Shown here: positions 45,932-48,592 of the stretch, in pieces
How the letters are laid out: each line of letters starts with the position of its first letter
Numbering within the stretch: position 1 is the stretch's first letter
Assembly (NCBI GenBank): GCA_947448375.1
Contig: CANFMY010000002.1
Location: 1-48,592 of the forward strand
DNA: 48,592 nucleotides
Direction of reading: 5' to 3'
Source of the DNA: Comamonadaceae bacterium
Lineage (GTDB): Bacteria > Pseudomonadota > Gammaproteobacteria > Burkholderiales > Burkholderiaceae_C
The notes under the pieces: model-generated
Databases searched by the model: none
Seen by the model: the letters and a program-made list of their open reading frames with translations, nothing else
Told to the model about the DNA's origin: nothing
Position numbers and translations under genes: made by a program

Positions 45932-46942
45932 TCACCCCTCGGGTTGGAGTAACCGACCATCCAGCAGGCCTTGCAGGCTTTTGAAGCTGAGCCACAGAAT
46001 CACCGCGGTGGTGATCCACACGGCGGCTTGGCCTGGCAGCAGCAGCCAGTTGCCATCTGGCAGTTGACCCAGCCGCAGGCACAGCGCTGAAAAGGCCGCG
46101 AGGGGAAAGCTCATGCCCCAGTGCGGCATGCCAAAGGTCAGGCCCTGGATGGCCCGCCACTGGCTGAGCGCCCACAGCATCGACAGGCACGCCACGCCCC
46201 AGCAGCCCCAGACCAGCACCGGCGGCGCCGTCCATTGCAGCAAGGCCAGGCCAATCGCCGAGGGGGGCGCGACCAGGATGAACAGGGTGGGCGTCATGCG
46301 TGCGGGCAAGGGCCCGACCTGCAGCATGCGCGCCAACAGCACCCCCACGATCAACGGCCACAAAAACAGGCCCAGGCCAAACTGGGCGCTCATCCAGCCA
46401 AACACCGGCCAGTGCAGGCCTGCCAGCGGGACCAGCACATTGCCCACAATCGGGATCATCAGCAACGGCGTGATGGCGGGCCACGCCAGCCCGCCCGCAT
46501 CGGCCGGTCGCAAGCAGCGCGACATCACCCAGACGGTGATCGAGAACTCCAGCAGCGACCCCGCCCACCAGGTGGCTTGCACCCAGACTTGATCGGCCAG
46601 GCCCCAGGTCGTGCCCAGGGCGCCGAGCAGAATCAGGGCAATGGCAAACGAGGCGGTGAATGCCATGCGCACCGGGTGGCGCAAATCTGCCAGCAAGGCG
46701 TGTGGGTGGCGCCAGGCGCGTATCAAGTTGGTGAGCAGCACCAGGACAAACACGACAACAGAGATCCACGTGCCCAGTTGCGCTCCCGCCGAGATGCCGG
46801 GCTCTGAGCGGGGGTACTGAAACCAGGCCATCGTCAATCCGATCCACCCCATCACGGGCACAAACCAGGCAAATCCAAACTGAGCCAACGGGCGATAGGG
46901 GGCGGCGTTCGCCGGGTGATCCGGGGTGAGCTGTGCAGTCAT
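45932..46942 (-). CDS. TDT/SLAC1-family transporter (TehA-like)
   Basis: A 336-residue membrane protein with about ten helices, matching the voltage-dependent anion channel / tellurite-resistance dicarboxylate transporter family: FGFAWFVPVMGWIGLTMAW at the start, PAITPLLMIPIVGNVLVPLAGL, LFILVAPPSAIGLALLQWTA and HWGMSFPLAAFSALCL. APPSAIG and WGMSFP are family landmarks. Members move anions such as malate, sulfite or nitrate; adjacency to malate synthase and a TRAP transporter makes an organic acid attractive but this is inference. A small stem AGGGG/CCCCT (45924-45939) overlaps the stop. It is divergent from recG. Confidence 0.85.
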   Translation of the reverse strand: MTAQLTPDHPANAAPYRPLAQFGFAWFVPVMGWIGLTMAWFQYPRSEPGISAGAQLGTWISVVVFVLVLLTNLIRAWRHPHALLADLRHPVRMAFTASFAIALILLGALGTTWGLADQVWVQATWWAGSLLEFSITVWVMSRCLRPADAGGLAWPAITPLLMIPIVGNVLVPLAGLHWPVFGWMSAQFGLGLFLWPLIVGVLLARMLQVGPLPARMTPTLFILVAPPSAIGLALLQWTAPPVLVWGCWGVACLSMLWALSQWRAIQGLTFGMPHWGMSFPLAAFSALCLRLGQLPDGNWLLLPGQAAVWITTAVILWLSFKSLQGLLDGRLLQPEG

Positions 46943-46977
46943 CCTGCGAGTGTAGAGCGGGCAGGCACAATCACGGC

Positions 46978-48592
46978 ATGCCCGCCGATAAACCCCTGTC
47001 TGCCCCCCAGAAAGCCTTGCGCAAGCTCGGGCTGGTGCGTGACATCGATCTGGCGTTGCACCTGCCGCTGCGTTACGAGGATGAAACGCGCCTGGTGCGC
47101 CTGTGCGATGTGCAGGACGGGCAGTCGGGTCAGTTCGAGGCCGAGGTCGTCTCCAGTGATCTGTCGTATCGGCCGCGCCGCCAGCTGGTGGTGGTGGTGC
47201 GCGACGGGGACGAGACCTGCACCCTGCGGTTTTTCAATGCCTATGCCTCGCTGCAAAAATCGATGGCAGTGGGCCAGCGCGTGCGCTTGCGTGGCGAAGT
47301 GCGGGGCGGCTTCATGGGGCGCACCATGATGCATCCCGTGGTGCAGTCGGCCGGGGGGGAGTTGCCTGGGGCGTTGACACCGGTGTACCCGACCTCGGCG
47401 GGTTTGCCGCAAGCGTATTTGCGACGCGCGGTGCTGGGCGGGCTGAGCCGGTGCTTGCGCTCGGGGGCGCTGGACGAAACCGTGCCGGCAGACGGCTTGC
47501 CGCCCGGCACCTGGCCGCTGGCGCGTGCGTTGCAGTACTTGCACCACCCGGCTGCGGATGTGGCGCTGGCCACGCTGGAGGACCGCAGCCATCCGGCGTG
47601 GCAACGCCTCAAGGCCGAGGAGTTGCTGACGCAACAGTTGTCTCAGTGGCAATCGCGGCAGGAACGCCTGAGCTTGCGCGCGCCGGCCCTGGTCCCCACC
47701 GGCGCGGCGGCACAGTTGCCCGAGCGGTTGTTGGAGGCCTTGCCCTTTGGTCTGACGGCTGCGCAAGCGCGGGTGCAAACCGAAATCGCCGCTGACCTGT
47801 CGCGCCACGAACCCATGCACCGGTTGTTGCAAGGGGATGTGGGATCGGGCAAAACCGTGGTGGCGGCACTGGCGGCCGCGCATTGCATCGCAGCCGGCTG
47901 GCAATGCGCCTTGATGGCGCCCACCGAAATTCTGGCCGAACAACACTTTCGTAAATTGATCGGGTGGCTCGAGCCGTTGCTGGGCCCGCTGGGCCTGGAG
48001 GTGGCCTGGCTCACCGGCAGCCAGAAGAAAAAAACACGTGACGCCATGCTGGCCCTGATCGCGGATGGACGTGCGGCGCTGGTGGTGGGCACGCATGCCG
48101 TGATTCAGGAGCAGGTGCAATTTCGCGCCCTGGCCCTGGCCATCATCGACGAGCAGCACCGCTTCGGGGTGGCGCAACGCCTGGCCTTGCGCCACAAGCT
48201 GCAGCCCTCGGCAGATTTGCATCAGCCTGGCGCTGCCGAGCCGCACCTGTTGATGATGTCGGCCACCCCCATCCCGCGCACCCTGGCGATGAGCTACTAC
48301 GCGGACCTGGACGTCTCCACCTTGGACGAGTTGCCGCCCGGACGGACCCCGGTGGTGACCAAGGTGGTGAGCGAGGTGCGACGCGACGAGGTTATTGATC
48401 GCATCCGCGCCCAGGTGGCGCAAGGCCGACAGGTGTATTGGGTGTGCCCGCTGATTGAAGAGAGCGAGGCGCTGGATTTGCGCAACGCCACCGACACCCA
48501 TGCCCGTTTGTCCGAGGCCTTGCAGGCTTCGTCACGCGCTGCCGTGGCCGGGGCCATGCGGCGGGACAGTGATGACGCGCCTCTTGAAGTCT
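46978..48592 (+). CDS. recG: ATP-dependent DNA helicase RecG (3' end beyond window)
   Basis: 538 codons of RecG without a stop, truncated by the window edge; not listed in the supplied ORF track for that reason. The N-terminal wedge domain begins KALRKLGLVRDIDLALHLPLRYED and includes an OB-like fold (LRGEVRGGFMGRTMMHPVV). The helicase part has FGLTAAQ, Walker A LLQGDVGSGKTVVAA, APTEILAEQH, the DEQH box IIDEQHRFGVAQR, and SATPIPRTLAMS. It remodels stalled replication forks and Holliday junctions. After LIEESEALDLRNATDTHARL the sequence has an Ala/Arg-rich stretch before the edge, probably a lineage insert. CACAAT at 46966-46971 ends six bases before the ATG. Confidence 0.95.
   Translation, partial: MPADKPLSAPQKALRKLGLVRDIDLALHLPLRYEDETRLVRLCDVQDGQSGQFEAEVVSSDLSYRPRRQLVVVVRDGDETCTLRFFNAYASLQKSMAVGQRVRLRGEVRGGFMGRTMMHPVVQSAGGELPGALTPVYPTSAGLPQAYLRRAVLGGLSRCLRSGALDETVPADGLPPGTWPLARALQYLHHPAADVALATLEDRSHPAWQRLKAEELLTQQLSQWQSRQERLSLRAPALVPTGAAAQLPERLLEALPFGLTAAQARVQTEIAADLSRHEPMHRLLQGDVGSGKTVVAALAAAHCIAAGWQCALMAPTEILAEQHFRKLIGWLEPLLGPLGLEVAWLTGSQKKKTRDAMLALIADGRAALVVGTHAVIQEQVQFRALALAIIDEQHRFGVAQRLALRHKLQPSADLHQPGAAEPHLLMMSATPIPRTLAMSYYADLDVSTLDELPPGRTPVVTKVVSEVRRDEVIDRIRAQVAQGRQVYWVCPLIEESEALDLRNATDTHARLSEALQASSRAAVAGAMRRDSDDAPLEV

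Noticed and set aside
46939-48501. 520-codon ORF on the minus strand at the right end
   Set aside because: Antisense to recG, which is evident in the plus frame from 46978 but absent from the track because it has no stop within the window.
48480-48592. Frameshift in recG near the window edge
   Set aside because: The Ala/Arg-rich stretch after THARLSEAL departs from the E. coli pattern, but the frame stays open and lineage-specific inserts occur at this point; the deciding sequence lies outside the window.

Overview
The window reads as chromosomal core DNA of a beta-proteobacterium in the Burkholderiales, most likely Comamonadaceae. Support comes from the GC-rich coding (long shadow ORFs on every antisense strand), the protein sequences, and typical gene strings: recA-recX, hpf-ptsN-hprK, fur next to bamE, dapB-exbB-exbD-leuS-lptE-holA-proA, and gshA-kup-gshB. 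No rRNA, tRNA, insertion sequence, prophage or CRISPR array was seen. 45 protein genes are supported; the first (argC-like) and last (recG) run off the window. recG is missing from the supplied ORF track because it has no stop inside the window.

Layout. 1-4.5 kb: the end of argC, recX and recA (minus, with two tandem LexA boxes upstream of recA), a MarR regulator, and a TctD/TctE-like two-component pair. 4.5-9.2 kb: a beta-class-like glutathione transferase and a ferric-iron ABC importer. The importer ATPase is divergent from the permease, and the binding-protein gene has its own promoter under a Fur-box-like palindrome. 9.2-13.6 kb: a biotin ligase and a SET-domain protein methyltransferase (minus), divergent from a DNA topoisomerase III that carries a histone-H1-like Lys/Ala tail and a C-terminal SWIB domain. 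A 39-bp alternating purine-pyrimidine tract lies between the last two. 13.7-18.3 kb: an orphan molybdenum hydroxylase large subunit, an alpha/beta hydrolase, an EamA exporter and a Nudix hydrolase.

18.4-24.8 kb: the proton-pumping transhydrogenase operon pntAA-pntAB-pntB, continued by an acyl-CoA synthetase and an MTA/SAH nucleosidase, then a convergent corA with a strongly structured leader. 25-29 kb: hpf-ptsN-hprK (ribosome hibernation and regulatory PTS), then fur, divergent from bamE, and dapB. 29-36 kb: exbB-exbD-leuS-lptE-holA-proA. 36-40 kb: gshA-kup-gshB, glutathione synthesis with a potassium importer between the two enzymes. 40-47 kb (minus): a TRAP transporter dctPQM, a small membrane protein, malate synthase G and a TDT/SLAC1-family transporter, a grouping that fits uptake of C4-type acids and glyoxylate metabolism. 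The window ends inside recG.

The candidate for a less-described system is the SET methyltransferase / TopB-SWIB locus: two chromatin-type domains, a lysine-rich H1-like tail that could be a methylation substrate, and a Z-DNA-prone spacer. Further points are the corA leader, the C10/G10 homopolymers inside hprK and dctQ, a terminator in front of leuS, and several genes with very short or absent 5' leaders. All functions are inferred from sequence alone; no database search was run.
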